Below are positions 10,327 through 18,929 of a DNA stretch of 64,000 bases, one piece after another. The notes beneath the pieces are model-generated. The model did not search any database. It was not told the origin of the DNA and saw nothing but the letters and a program-made list of their open reading frames with translations. The stretch's first letter is position 1, and each line of letters opens with the position of its first letter. The translations under genes and the position numbers were made by a program. The stretch is from Tepidanaerobacter syntrophicus (lineage in GTDB: Bacteria; Bacillota; Thermosediminibacteria; Thermosediminibacterales; Tepidanaerobacteraceae). The DNA lies in NCBI RefSeq assembly GCF_001485475.2, contig NZ_DF977000.1:124001-188000 (forward strand), in the 5' to 3' direction.

Positions 10327-11157
10327 TTATGTTTGTATGTAAACTCCTCTTTCTAATACTCCTGGTAAATTTGCTTTACTGCCTGGCGCTAAGCATATCT
10401 TGCTTTCTTTTATTTTTGGAGTAGCTATAGAGAAATCGGCTTCTACAATAATATGTTCAATTTTCCCCATTCCAAATATCCCGTTACAGTATTCGCTATA
10501 ATTCTTTAAATACACATTTGCAATGGATTTCCCTTCTTCATCTAAGCCCCAAAATTCAAGTTCTTCTTTAGTAATTTCGCACTTTCTAATAAGTTTTATT
10601 CTGCCAAATCCATATCGGCTTTCTCCTCCGAGCGTAAGTTCTAGGCCCTCTTTAAGGAAGTGTAAAACGCTGTCAGCAACACTTTCATCATCACTAACGC
10701 TTAATAGACCTGACCAATACAAACTATTGTTAGATTCCTTCATGCCAGTCTTTGATATCGGAAGAATGACCTCAATTTCATGAAGCGATTCACGTTTAGC
10801 AGCTTGCATTGCAGGGCTAATAGCTGTAGAAATATATGTATCTGTAAATTCTACTCTAAAATCTTTTTCTGATATACTTCCCAAATAAAACAGGCCATCA
10901 ACATAAGTTGGAAATAGCGGATCTTCATTTTCTTTAAATGAGGGAAAAAAGCAAGATATGTTTTTGAATAATTCTTTGCTTACATTAAAATCTTCTTCTG
11001 TTCCTCCTAAATATCCGCCATATCTCTTAGCCAGTGCTCCCCACATTGTCCAGCCTGGAATAAAAATCCTTGTTTCAGAAAGGACACCATAATTTCCGGC
11101 ACCTATATGTATGGGTTCCATCTGTTTGAAGATTAATTTATACCATTTTTTACTCAT
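10327..11157 (-). CDS. RAMP protein of the Csx11-type III operon (Cas5-group, Cmr3/Csx10 position)
   Basis: A 276-residue RAMP protein. The first strand FKQMEPIHIGAGNYGVLSET, the following IPGWTMWGALAKRYGG and the glycine-rich loop GGESRYGFGRIKL near residue 195 are RAMP hallmarks. By elimination it should be the Cas5-group subunit that caps the crRNA 5' handle, the place of Cmr3 in Cmr or Csx10 in III-D; exact family is uncertain. The start is ATG 11157 with AGGTGA in front, overlapping the end of cmr5 by 8 bases, rather than the GTG at 11166. It is the last gene of the six-gene operon. Confidence 0.72.
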   Translation of the reverse strand: MSKKWYKLIFKQMEPIHIGAGNYGVLSETRIFIPGWTMWGALAKRYGGYLGGTEEDFNVSKELFKNISCFFPSFKENEDPLFPTYVDGLFYLGSISEKDFRVEFTDTYISTAISPAMQAAKRESLHEIEVILPISKTGMKESNNSLYWSGLLSVSDDESVADSVLHFLKEGLELTLGGESRYGFGRIKLIRKCEITKEELEFWGLDEEGKSIANVYLKNYSEYCNGIFGMGKIEHIIVEADFSIATPKIKESKICLAPGSKANLPGVLERGVYIQT

Positions 11158-11581
11158 TCTCGTCACCTAGTGCTTTTACATGATATCGTGCATAAATCAA
11201 TACTGTCTCCAATGCTTCTCTGAAAAATAAAAGTTCATGTAAATTTTCTGAGAGGTTTTGGAAGAATGCCTCATTTCTACCTTCTCTATCGCTATAATTT
11301 ATATCTTTCAACTTTTCGTCTTTTAGGTTCACATATTCCTTAAGTTCTTTTATAATATCATTAACAAATATTTTAGAATATATTTTATTATCTTTATCTT
11401 TATCTTTTGATTTGCAGAATACATAATAAGCATAGACTCCATCATTTACCAAAACGCCTAACGCTTTGTCAATATGTGCTTTTAAACCGCTTCTTTCCGG
11501 CCCCCTTGTCTCGCTAATACTCTTGAGTATATTATATCCTAACTTATTTATGACTGCGTCAAGATTTTCTTTTTTAGACAT
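11150..11581 (-). CDS. cmr5: Cmr5-like small subunit (Cas11 group)
   Basis: A 143-residue, almost entirely helical protein. The segment KAHIDKALGVLVNDGVYAYYVFCKS matches the Cmr5 pattern in which a helix ending in NG is followed by a hydrophobic helix. Cmr5 lines the target-binding channel of type III-B/C complexes. Position between cmr4 and the last RAMP gene supports the call. The stretch KSKDKDKDNK is low-complexity. Confidence 0.75.
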   Translation of the reverse strand: MSKKENLDAVINKLGYNILKSISETRGPERSGLKAHIDKALGVLVNDGVYAYYVFCKSKDKDKDNKIYSKIFVNDIIKELKEYVNLKDEKLKDINYSDREGRNEAFFQNLSENLHELLFFREALETVLIYARYHVKALGDENE

Positions 11582-11609
11582 AATGTCACCCCCAGAATCG
11601 TTTCATAAT

Positions 11610-12863
11610 TTATGAAAAAAATAATTTAGCTCGGCCAAAACCTCTTGTAGTCATGCCACCTACCCCTAAACATTCATAGTATTTTTTGCTATCCTTTAGT
11701 GCCATAACAACCTCGTTTATAGTAGGTGCAACTTCGCTTTGGCTTTCGAGCAGCCTAATATTTCCATAAAAAACAGTGCCTCGAGGTATAGCTTCGGATG
11801 TAAACAAAGCTCCTTCCTTTGCCGTCCCTGTAAGGGGATTTATTGATACTGATGTTCTAACTTCTAAGTTCGCATTAATTATATTAGATATTAAATCATC
11901 AGGAACGATTATTAGATTCTCTGATATGTTTTTCCAAGTTTCTTCTTTATTTTCGAGGTTTGGTAATGCCAATAAAATATCCTGGTTTACTGCTTCAAGA
12001 TTTAGCCAGCCTAAATTAATATAATATTTATCATTTTCATTCTCACAGTTCTTTACTATAACAGCTGTATCATCTTTAAGCAAATTTCTAAGCCTGCTAA
12101 ACGAAGATTCGCTTAAGATATCCTCCGATTTATTCATTTGTTGAAATTTAGCTTTTATTCCCGCAGATTCTAAGATGTATGGAGATGTCACCCATTTAAC
12201 GCCCAATCGAGTATATACCGGAAAAAGAAGTATATTCAAATCAGAAAAATAAGCCATCCCTTGTTGTGATCTGTTTTTCTTTGAAAATCCAAAAGTCTTG
12301 CATATTATGCAGTGGCCACAATGCCCTGTATCAGATAATTCCCTAATACTACCGACAAGGCTATCCTCATAGTTTTCATTAGCTTTATCATCTTGCCCAG
12401 CACACTTAATAGATGAGATAAGATTGCCCCAATATAATTGCCAATCATTTTTCGTTTCATTATCATTATTATTTTCATAACAGTTAGTGTTTATTGCCGA
12501 ACTTATTGCTTTGGAGTATTTCTTAAACTTTGTCATTCGTTCGCTAAAGTTTTCTCTGCGACCTGCATCGAGTTCACGGTCTGCAAGTCGATTTACCAAT
12601 TCTCTAATGTCTTCTGTAGCAATTTCGTTTCCTCCAAGAATGCTCTTTATGTTTTCAAAATTCTTTTTGTACCATCCTTGTAATTCTAATGCCATATAAT
12701 ATCTCCAGGTTCCCGCAATGCTTGAGCCTGGTATTTTTGGTATTTTTGTTATAGTATCTCTTACGATCGTATTATCTACTCTGCCAATTGTATATCCTCC
12801 TGTGCCAATAAAAATAGGGTCAGTCGATAATGCGTACATATTTAATTCTTGTTTTTCGCTCAT
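11610..12863 (-). CDS. cmr4: Cmr4-like backbone RAMP with probable target-RNA nuclease Asp
   Basis: A 417-residue Cas7-group RAMP. The N-terminus follows the Cmr4 plan: ALSTDPIFIGTGGYTIGRVD, then IVRD and PKIPGSSIAGTWRYYMA. Asp30 in GRVD aligns with the Asp that cuts target RNA in Cmr4/Csm3. A cysteine cluster GHCGHCIICKTFG near residue 185 is likely a zinc site, MAYFSDLNILLFPV corresponds to the conserved Cmr4 strand after it, and VGGMTTRGFGRAKL is the C-terminal glycine-rich loop. Several copies should form the complex spine. It is longer than ordinary Cmr4 (about 290-340), mainly from inserts at residues 60-180. Start ATG 12863 follows AAAAGGAG. Confidence 0.85.
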   Translation of the reverse strand: MSEKQELNMYALSTDPIFIGTGGYTIGRVDNTIVRDTITKIPKIPGSSIAGTWRYYMALELQGWYKKNFENIKSILGGNEIATEDIRELVNRLADRELDAGRRENFSERMTKFKKYSKAISSAINTNCYENNNDNETKNDWQLYWGNLISSIKCAGQDDKANENYEDSLVGSIRELSDTGHCGHCIICKTFGFSKKNRSQQGMAYFSDLNILLFPVYTRLGVKWVTSPYILESAGIKAKFQQMNKSEDILSESSFSRLRNLLKDDTAVIVKNCENENDKYYINLGWLNLEAVNQDILLALPNLENKEETWKNISENLIIVPDDLISNIINANLEVRTSVSINPLTGTAKEGALFTSEAIPRGTVFYGNIRLLESQSEVAPTINEVVMALKDSKKYYECLGVGGMTTRGFGRAKLFFS

Positions 12864-12880
12864 TTTTAATTTCTCCTTTT

Positions 12881-15800
12881 CTATATCTTTCTAAGAGCTG
12901 TATGCCAAAATTCATACATATCTAAAAACCGCAAAAGGCATCTCCTAAATTCATTTGGAGGCATTATTAAAATATTTTCTAACTTTGGAACAGTCGTTGC
13001 GCTATCTGTATAAGTAGGCTGTATTAATATATGTGCAAATTTATCTTTTTCATTATCTGTTTTCAGATCAAAAATATTAATAAAAGCTGATAACATAAAT
13101 TTTTTGATACTGTCCTCATCATTTCTCCAGTCATTCAATTTAGAATATATTATATTTATTATTTGGTGGAGTCCAGCAATTTTGTTCTGATCATTCCTAA
13201 AGTATTCGGCAAACTCATTAAATAGCTTCCACTCTTTCCATGTATATGGTCTATTACTTTTCCCCTCTATTTTTCTTTTTCCTTTAGAATAGCAAATATC
13301 ATTTCTGCGACAGTTAGTATCTAAAAATTCAAAATCAATTGTGTTAGGATATATTACAATTTTAGTAATGGGTTTACTATTTTTAAAGTCAACTTCACAA
13401 ATATCAGTTTTTTTGTCTTCGGGGTTTATGTACAATTGATATTCATTTTCTTTATTATTTATTGTTAGATAGAAACTGTAATAATTTGTTGGATTTTCGT
13501 TTTTTTCATAAATTGTTATATTCTTTAATGCTTCCTTTTGAATTTCTTCAATATCTAACGCTTTTCCATTCATCTGTATTTCATTCCAACTCGTTATATC
13601 TCTTCTTATTTTTCTTCCTGCTTTAATGCCAATATATAATGGTTGTTTATAGTACTGAAATATTGTTCCTATATGTAATGGTAATTTCCCAGCGACATAT
13701 TTGAAATGATTATAATACTTATTTTGAATATTACTTATGAGGCAAGGTAAGGATTGGGCGGAAATAATAAACTGCCATGAAATTGGTGTTGGATTTATTA
13801 TTGAAATATATGGCAAATATGACTCATAAGTCGCCATATCTCCACTCAAGTTAATATCTGTATATTCGCCCGTGTAGTAATCTTGAAGTAGAATGTCATC
13901 TAACCAGTCAGTATTTTTAATAGCTAATGTATCTTTTGCCTTATCTTTAAAGCTTTTTTTGACAATAATAGGTATAGCTTCTGCTATAGAAGAAATTAGA
14001 TATGCATTCCCTTTCTTGTCTATCCAAAAATCTAGTCCTTTGTAACTATATTCTTTCTCCATATACCCCCGCTCGTCGACAGCTCTATACCAGACAAGTC
14101 TTTTATATCTATAATCTTCATCGCTGATATCTAATAGACTTTTCATATCTTTACTACATTCTATAAAAAAGTCTTGAGTTGTCTCCCATATTCTTCTGAG
14201 TCTTGCGGGTGATGGATTTTTCCTTAAAACAAATTGAAGTAAAATAGTAGCAAGGAAATCCGAGTCCTCTCCATTTAGCTTATCCCAGTCTATCTTTCCT
14301 TTATCAAAATCTACTTTGACGCCAAGTTTACTTTTAATAAACTCTTCCCATCTATCCCCAATACTTCGTTCTAGTATGATATTAGCAGTAAAATCATGTA
14401 GCTTTTGATTATGAACGCCTTTATTAACATATTCTTTTAATATAGTTTCCTTAACTAATTTCCCCGCTACCGAAAAATCTTTTACCAACAGATTTTTCTT
14501 TAAATGCCAATCTATTTGATTGGTAAAAGTAGTATTTATTAGGTCTCCGTTAAGCCAGTCCTGCAACTCAAATTTTAGGGTAACTATAGCAATTCTATCA
14601 TTTGAATCTTTTAAATCTCCTGTCCAAATTGTTTCACCGTTTATATTCTTAATCCATTCTTCGATTCTATTATCCTTTCTTTCCTTACATCCATCACAAA
14701 TCATTAAGTCTTCATCACTTTTTCTTGCTAGCCGGAAGTTGCATGCCTGGCACAAACCATTGAAGTTTGAATTTGTTTTATCTTCTGTTTCTTTTAATTT
14801 TAGTGCAATACCTTTACATATCTTCTCAAAGTTATTATCAGAATCTGTTGGATAAGAAGCCTTTAAAAAATTTTCTCTACTTTTTTCTAAAAGATATGTG
14901 ATATTCATCATGCCTCGAGAAGGCTTTGTTGTAAAGATGGAGGGGTAAATTTCACCGCCAAATATTTCGCTAAAAACTTTCATAATCTTATCAGCGATTT
15001 CTTTCAAAGATTTATTTAAAGGAAAAATATAATCGCTCTTGTTCCTAAAATCACCGGCATTCTCTGGTATTATAAAATAAATTCCCGTTTCATCTCGATA
15101 TATCTCATTTCCAAGCGCATATTCCGTTTCTATTATATCTTTCACCATTTTATCAGCCTTATCTGCCGCATCTCGGTACCATTTTATAAAATGTGCCTTT
15201 AAAGCCTTTTCAGCAAGGGCTAATTTATCATATTGAACGCCAAGTATACTCCACCTTATTTTCCTGCACTTGGTATTATCTATATAATCTTTGTATTTCG
15301 ATGAGTCTAATTGAATTGCTGCAAGAGAGGCTTTGAAAAGCGACGCAGTCATATATGCCTGGTCCCACAAAGTGACATCGTTTATAGGAAATCGAGAATC
15401 GCTTAAGAGGTGTGAATACCAGTTCTTGACCTCTTCAAAAACAAAATTTCTTATTTCTATCCAATCATCATCTGAAAAATCCTCTGGTTTTCTTGGTATT
15501 GAACTTATCATCTTCCATAGATTTTTAAAAAAACAAATTCTTTGCTTATCAAGCATTTCTTCTTTTACTTCTTCTTTAAATGAGCCAAATGCATTAGAAA
15601 TCCATAGATTTTTAAGCTTTTGTTTCTCTAGAGGTTCTCCTTTGTCGATTCCGGAATTTACATTTTCGCATCCATGGAATAATATATTTTTGACAAAATT
15701 TATGACATTGAGAGGCCGCTTTTTTTCAATACCATCGCCGTATACAATATCTGAAAGAAGTAAATCTTTTTCTAGGCCAACTTTGGTATTGTAGAAAAAA

Positions 15801-16066
15801 TCAGGAAAGTCTTCATTTATCCGTTTTAAATCTTCTTTAAATCTGCTTAAATTGGGGTCTTTATTATCTGTATAATAATCTCTGTACCCAGTAAAAATTG
15901 GATATCCATATTCTGCTTCAAACGCCTTTGCATTGATGTTAAAATAATCACTCCAATGTTTGAAATTAATATGTGTCTTCCCAAGGTTAAATAAAAGTGC
16001 TCCTATCTCTGCTTTTATTATTTCCGTCTTATTCTTTTTAAGTTTTTCTAAATCCAAACTACCCAC
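12881..16066 (-). CDS. csx11: Csx11-type Cas10 large subunit, HD and GGDD sites apparently lost
   Basis: A 1061-residue Cas10-superfamily protein, most like the Csx11 branch. The N-terminal HD position reads GALLFNLGK (residues 22-30): the His-Asp pair of the usual LLHDLGK is Phe26-Asn27. A zinc ribbon with two CxxC pairs (CQAC and CDGC, about residues 437-460) matches the Cas10 finger. In the second palm domain, INPTPISWQF (about 757-766) stands where GGDD should be, followed by the Csx11-like GKLPLHIG and PLYIGIKAGRKI. If both readings hold, it has neither DNase nor cyclic oligoadenylate synthase activity and acts as a scaffold. GTG start at 16066, with AAGGTGG before it, 12 bases after the preceding gene. 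Confidence 0.82.
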   Translation of the reverse strand: MGSLDLEKLKKNKTEIIKAEIGALLFNLGKTHINFKHWSDYFNINAKAFEAEYGYPIFTGYRDYYTDNKDPNLSRFKEDLKRINEDFPDFFYNTKVGLEKDLLLSDIVYGDGIEKKRPLNVINFVKNILFHGCENVNSGIDKGEPLEKQKLKNLWISNAFGSFKEEVKEEMLDKQRICFFKNLWKMISSIPRKPEDFSDDDWIEIRNFVFEEVKNWYSHLLSDSRFPINDVTLWDQAYMTASLFKASLAAIQLDSSKYKDYIDNTKCRKIRWSILGVQYDKLALAEKALKAHFIKWYRDAADKADKMVKDIIETEYALGNEIYRDETGIYFIIPENAGDFRNKSDYIFPLNKSLKEIADKIMKVFSEIFGGEIYPSIFTTKPSRGMMNITYLLEKSRENFLKASYPTDSDNNFEKICKGIALKLKETEDKTNSNFNGLCQACNFRLARKSDEDLMICDGCKERKDNRIEEWIKNINGETIWTGDLKDSNDRIAIVTLKFELQDWLNGDLINTTFTNQIDWHLKKNLLVKDFSVAGKLVKETILKEYVNKGVHNQKLHDFTANIILERSIGDRWEEFIKSKLGVKVDFDKGKIDWDKLNGEDSDFLATILLQFVLRKNPSPARLRRIWETTQDFFIECSKDMKSLLDISDEDYRYKRLVWYRAVDERGYMEKEYSYKGLDFWIDKKGNAYLISSIAEAIPIIVKKSFKDKAKDTLAIKNTDWLDDILLQDYYTGEYTDINLSGDMATYESYLPYISIINPTPISWQFIISAQSLPCLISNIQNKYYNHFKYVAGKLPLHIGTIFQYYKQPLYIGIKAGRKIRRDITSWNEIQMNGKALDIEEIQKEALKNITIYEKNENPTNYYSFYLTINNKENEYQLYINPEDKKTDICEVDFKNSKPITKIVIYPNTIDFEFLDTNCRRNDICYSKGKRKIEGKSNRPYTWKEWKLFNEFAEYFRNDQNKIAGLHQIINIIYSKLNDWRNDEDSIKKFMLSAFINIFDLKTDNEKDKFAHILIQPTYTDSATTVPKLENILIMPPNEFRRCLLRFLDMYEFWHTALRKI

Positions 16067-16078
16067 TACCCTTCCACC

Positions 16079-17239
16079 TTACATATTCAAGTAGCATATT
16101 GTGTCTTTCTCTACTATGCAAGCCTTTCCCCAACCATATTTGCTTTTTGCGCCTATTCCTTCTTCCTCAAAAGAATATTGGATAAGAGTTTTTATAATCT
16201 CATAGTCATTATTTACTTGATCTTTTAACTCTTTAAATGGCAGCATTACTGCATCATAAGGTATATATATAAATTGAAAAATGCCTTCTGTGCCTTGTGG
16301 AACTACTTCAAAATAAATAGGAAAAGTCCCAGCTTTTGTATTTCTATTGTGCGGATTTATCACTTCTAGATCTAACCGGTTAAAATACGTTGGGTAGAAC
16401 ACTCCTCTACCTTTTTTAGTTTTAATTGTTTCAATATTATCTTCGAAATATTGCCATATTTGCTCCTTTATACTCTTACCTTCTTTGCTGAATATAAGAT
16501 TTATCCCTAACTCTTCTAATGCATATTTTACAACTTTAGAAGTAAGATCGATTTCGTAAGCGCTTGTTTCTATTTTGTTTTTGGAGTTTTTTTCATTTTT
16601 TACATAGTCATCAATTGCTTTTTCGATCTTGCGGAATTCTTCCGAGCCTGTACCAAAAATCCTTAAAATGCTTTGAAAATATCGGATAGCTTCTACTTCT
16701 TGATTTTTATCCATGAGTTCAGCTAACTTTTTTGAAGCTGTTTTCAGAAGCATCCCTTTCCATCCAGCTCCTCTTACCATCGGAACTTTCCATATTTTCT
16801 CTTTTAATATCGGGTTGTCAATTATATAAAAGTCCTCCATATCGCGCGAAAAATAAGGGGCTTGTAAAATAAATCTATACTGAAGCCCAAAGGAACCTGG
16901 TATAAGAGATTTAATGTAATCTTGAAGAGCGCTTTGGTTTTTAAAGATGCCAGACGATTTTTGTGCAGAGCACGCATCATTAGAGCAATACCAAAAACCA
17001 TTTTTTTCTTTTTTAAAAAAAGCTAATGGGAACTCTTGAAATTTAACTTTTTTGGGCATTTCTTTGTGCGAAATATGGCTCGTTTTTACAAACGGAAATG
17101 TATTAAGAAAATCTTCCTCTGCTAATTCTTCTACTTTTTTATCTGAACTTTTGTCAACTGTATATTTATATGAATATTTTAAAAAGAGGGCATATGGCGT
17201 TAATTCCTTTGGGCAATCATAAATAGCTTCATATTTCAT
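16079..17239 (-). CDS. cmr6: Cmr6-like RAMP protein
   Basis: A 386-residue RAMP. The phrase LDLEVINPHNRNTKAG followed by FPIYFEVVPQG matches the Cmr6 pattern MNPHY ... P-pv-F, and GIGAKSKYGWGKA near the C-terminus is the Cmr6 glycine-rich loop. KVPMVRGAGWKGMLLKTA corresponds to the IPGSSLKGALR-type RAMP segment. An N-terminal extension carries two cysteines (FWYCSNDACSAQK) and may bind metal. Cmr6 sits at the crRNA 3' side of the complex beside Cmr1. It overlaps the upstream gene by 4 bases, indicating translational coupling. Confidence 0.72.
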   Translation of the reverse strand: MKYEAIYDCPKELTPYALFLKYSYKYTVDKSSDKKVEELAEEDFLNTFPFVKTSHISHKEMPKKVKFQEFPLAFFKKEKNGFWYCSNDACSAQKSSGIFKNQSALQDYIKSLIPGSFGLQYRFILQAPYFSRDMEDFYIIDNPILKEKIWKVPMVRGAGWKGMLLKTASKKLAELMDKNQEVEAIRYFQSILRIFGTGSEEFRKIEKAIDDYVKNEKNSKNKIETSAYEIDLTSKVVKYALEELGINLIFSKEGKSIKEQIWQYFEDNIETIKTKKGRGVFYPTYFNRLDLEVINPHNRNTKAGTFPIYFEVVPQGTEGIFQFIYIPYDAVMLPFKELKDQVNNDYEIIKTLIQYSFEEEGIGAKSKYGWGKACIVEKDTICYLNM

Positions 17240-18264
17240 CGGCTCACCCCGCTTAAAAATTTTTGTAAAAGTATTAGAGAAATAAATCCATACTGATACG
17301 AATTATTTGCTGTTTTATTGATCCAAGGAATTATTTTTGTGGCATTCGGACCTTCAATATTTTGATACTTGTCACGTTTGGTAGAACCAAATATGTAGTG
17401 CCGTTTTTCTTTATCGTCTACAGCCGATCTCATATCACTTTTGTATTTAACCAACTTTTCACTTATTTTTTTATAATCGGTATCTTTGCTTCTTCCCATA
17501 ATGTATAGACCAATTTGTCTATTTTCAATGAGGCTATCTTCTAATAAGTCCTTAAAATTTGCTATATTTTCCTTCACAATCTCGCTACAATTGATTTCAG
17601 GATATCCCTTAATTTTAAAGCTATTATAAATTTCAAGATTTTCATCTTCCACTTCGAATTTTACTCTCCCATACCCAAGGTTATTTTTCCCTCCAATGAA
17701 TCCATATATTTCAATAAAATGCAATAGCGGATATATGATGGTTTTCTTTAATTCATCGCTTTCCAATTCGAGATATAAACAGAAATCCCCCCAAAAGTAT
17801 GGTTTTTCATAATACCATTTCGAAGGTTTTTGCCTCTCAATAGATTCTTTTAGAATATACTTTGGTAGCTCTAATTGATCATTTAAGAAAGAGTGGATTG
17901 AGTATTCGAGTTTCTTTATTTTTACAAAGCCACACCAGCCATTACACCCAAAGATTTGAGAAGGTAAAGAAACTTTAAGTTCTTCTAAGGATCTCTGTTT
18001 AATTTCAAAAAGTGACATACCTACTTCGTTATTTCTTTCGGCACTTGATAATATATTATATACTCCCGATTTAAACTTATTATAATCTACCTTTTCTGCT
18101 TGATAGGATTTAACATCAATCTTGCTTGATGCATAACATATCACTTCAAACCAGAATCGCAGGGAACCCATAACAGATTGAGGCTGTATGCGCTTGCATG
18201 TGCCCGAAGCGTTCCCTGTCCATAAAGGTGTTACAGTATTTACTTTGATTTTTAGTGTTGTCAA
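17236..18264 (-). CDS. cmr1: Cmr1-like RAMP protein, first gene of the type III operon
   Basis: A 342-residue RAMP. The N-terminus, KVNTVTPLWTGNASGTCKRIQPQSVMGSLRFWFEV, is the classical Cmr1 pattern (TPLxTGG ... iRppSixGalRFWfR), shown here in parts: TVTPLWTGNASG, then RIQPQSVMGSLRFWFEV. SLPSQIFGCNGWCG follows the SlFG pattern of RAMPs and GGKNNLGYGRVKFEV is the glycine-rich loop. The longer ATG reading from 18369 is rejected: TTG 18264 is preceded by AAAAGGAGGTGAACGCGAA, a near-perfect ribosome binding site. No cas6, cas1 or cas2 lies in this operon, so crRNA supply must come from the I-B genes. Confidence 0.82.
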   Translation of the reverse strand: MTTLKIKVNTVTPLWTGNASGTCKRIQPQSVMGSLRFWFEVICYASSKIDVKSYQAEKVDYNKFKSGVYNILSSAERNNEVGMSLFEIKQRSLEELKVSLPSQIFGCNGWCGFVKIKKLEYSIHSFLNDQLELPKYILKESIERQKPSKWYYEKPYFWGDFCLYLELESDELKKTIIYPLLHFIEIYGFIGGKNNLGYGRVKFEVEDENLEIYNSFKIKGYPEINCSEIVKENIANFKDLLEDSLIENRQIGLYIMGRSKDTDYKKISEKLVKYKSDMRSAVDDKEKRHYIFGSTKRDKYQNIEGPNATKIIPWINKTANNSYQYGFISLILLQKFLSGVSR

Positions 18265-18464
18265 TTCGCGTTCACCTCCTTTTGCTTTTGCAAAAATCAT
18301 AACCATGCTAATTAACTTAAAAAATATAGTTATCGTGTTTATTTTAATTTGAATACAATTTCTCAGCATCCTGTTACATTACATGCAGTGCATCTTATCA
18401 GCCTTTAGAGATATTTTGAGGTTTATTGTTTATGCAATTTTGTGCTTTATGAATTTTTGATAGT

Positions 18465-18492
18465 ATGATAGAATTTTAATCACTAAGATCAA
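18465..18492 (-). promoter_or_regulatory. Candidate promoter of the type III operon
   Basis: On the minus strand TTGATC (18487-18492) and TATCAT (18465-18470) are spaced 16 bases. The implied leader of about 195 bases is long. Confidence 0.45.
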
Positions 18493-18563
18493 ATTACATA
18501 CTTATTCGACAAAAATGTATGCAAATCCTCCAAATTTTTAAATTAATATCTTACTTTTATATT

Positions 18564-18610
18564 AAAAAGCCCAAGCTCCGATTATTTTACTTGCGAAGTT
18601 TGGGCTTTTT
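18564..18610. terminator. Terminator after the methylaspartate operon
   Basis: AAAAAGCCCAA (from 18564) pairs with TTTGGGCTTTTT (to 18610) around a long loop, with T-runs for both strands. It ends leftward transcription of the DUF4387 gene's operon only if that operon read right; in fact the DUF4387 stop is at 18617, so it lies directly after it. Confidence 0.8.
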
Positions 18611-18616
18611 ATTTAT

Positions 18617-18928
18617 TTAAACCTCAATTGTAAGAAGGGGGGCATGCTGCTGGGCGCCGTAGACATCGCTTTCTCCTATTGCACCTGCTACGAGGGGTCT
18701 TTTTATGGTGATTTTTATTGCCTTTGCCGGGTCGAAGTTTATTATAGATATTATGTCTTCTTCGGGTATTTGGTAAAGGCTGCTGATGAGTTTTTTATTT
18801 ATGATGTCTTTCTGCTTTACTTTCTCATATGAGTCAAAGTCTTTAAAGATTATATCCATTGTAAGTTCGTAAGGACCTGAGTTTTTACTCCTTATAACTT
18901 CGGCTACTTCTGTAATCGGAATGCCCAT
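18617..18928 (-). CDS. DUF4387 family protein
   Basis: A 103-residue soluble protein of the DUF4387 family, recognisable from VAEVIRSKNSGPYELTMDIIF and the C-terminal RPLVAGAIGESDVYGAQQHA. In many genomes it is encoded directly after an AtuA-like (DUF1446) gene, as here, and the two probably work as one unit. The ATG at 18928 is chosen: AAGGAA lies 8-9 bases upstream and the preceding gene's stop ends at 18930; GTG 18937 is an alternative. Its linkage to methylaspartate genes suggests a role around mesaconate or citramalate, but the reaction is unknown to me. Confidence 0.85.
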   Translation of the reverse strand: MGIPITEVAEVIRSKNSGPYELTMDIIFKDFDSYEKVKQKDIINKKLISSLYQIPEEDIISIINFDPAKAIKITIKRPLVAGAIGESDVYGAQQHAPLLTIEV

Positions 18929-18929
18929 T

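Larger units (their letters stand above)
18265..18616. other. Leader region of the type III operon
   Basis: This gap holds the type III promoter (18465-18492), an untranslated leader of roughly 195 bases, and the terminator of the divergent-side operon. I looked for degenerate CRISPR repeats like those upstream of cas6 and saw none. Confidence 0.5.

Noticed and set aside
10327-11157. Second Cas6 in the type III operon
   Set aside because: The protein begins with a HIGAGNYG-type RAMP strand and is positioned as a complex subunit; the Cas6 pattern of cas6 at 38990 is absent.
18265-18616. A second mini-CRISPR controlling the type III operon
   Set aside because: I searched both strands for the core CCTATAAGGAAT and its complement in this gap and found no convincing copy; the TTGTG-CTTTATG stretch near 18440 matches the known guide only with gaps.
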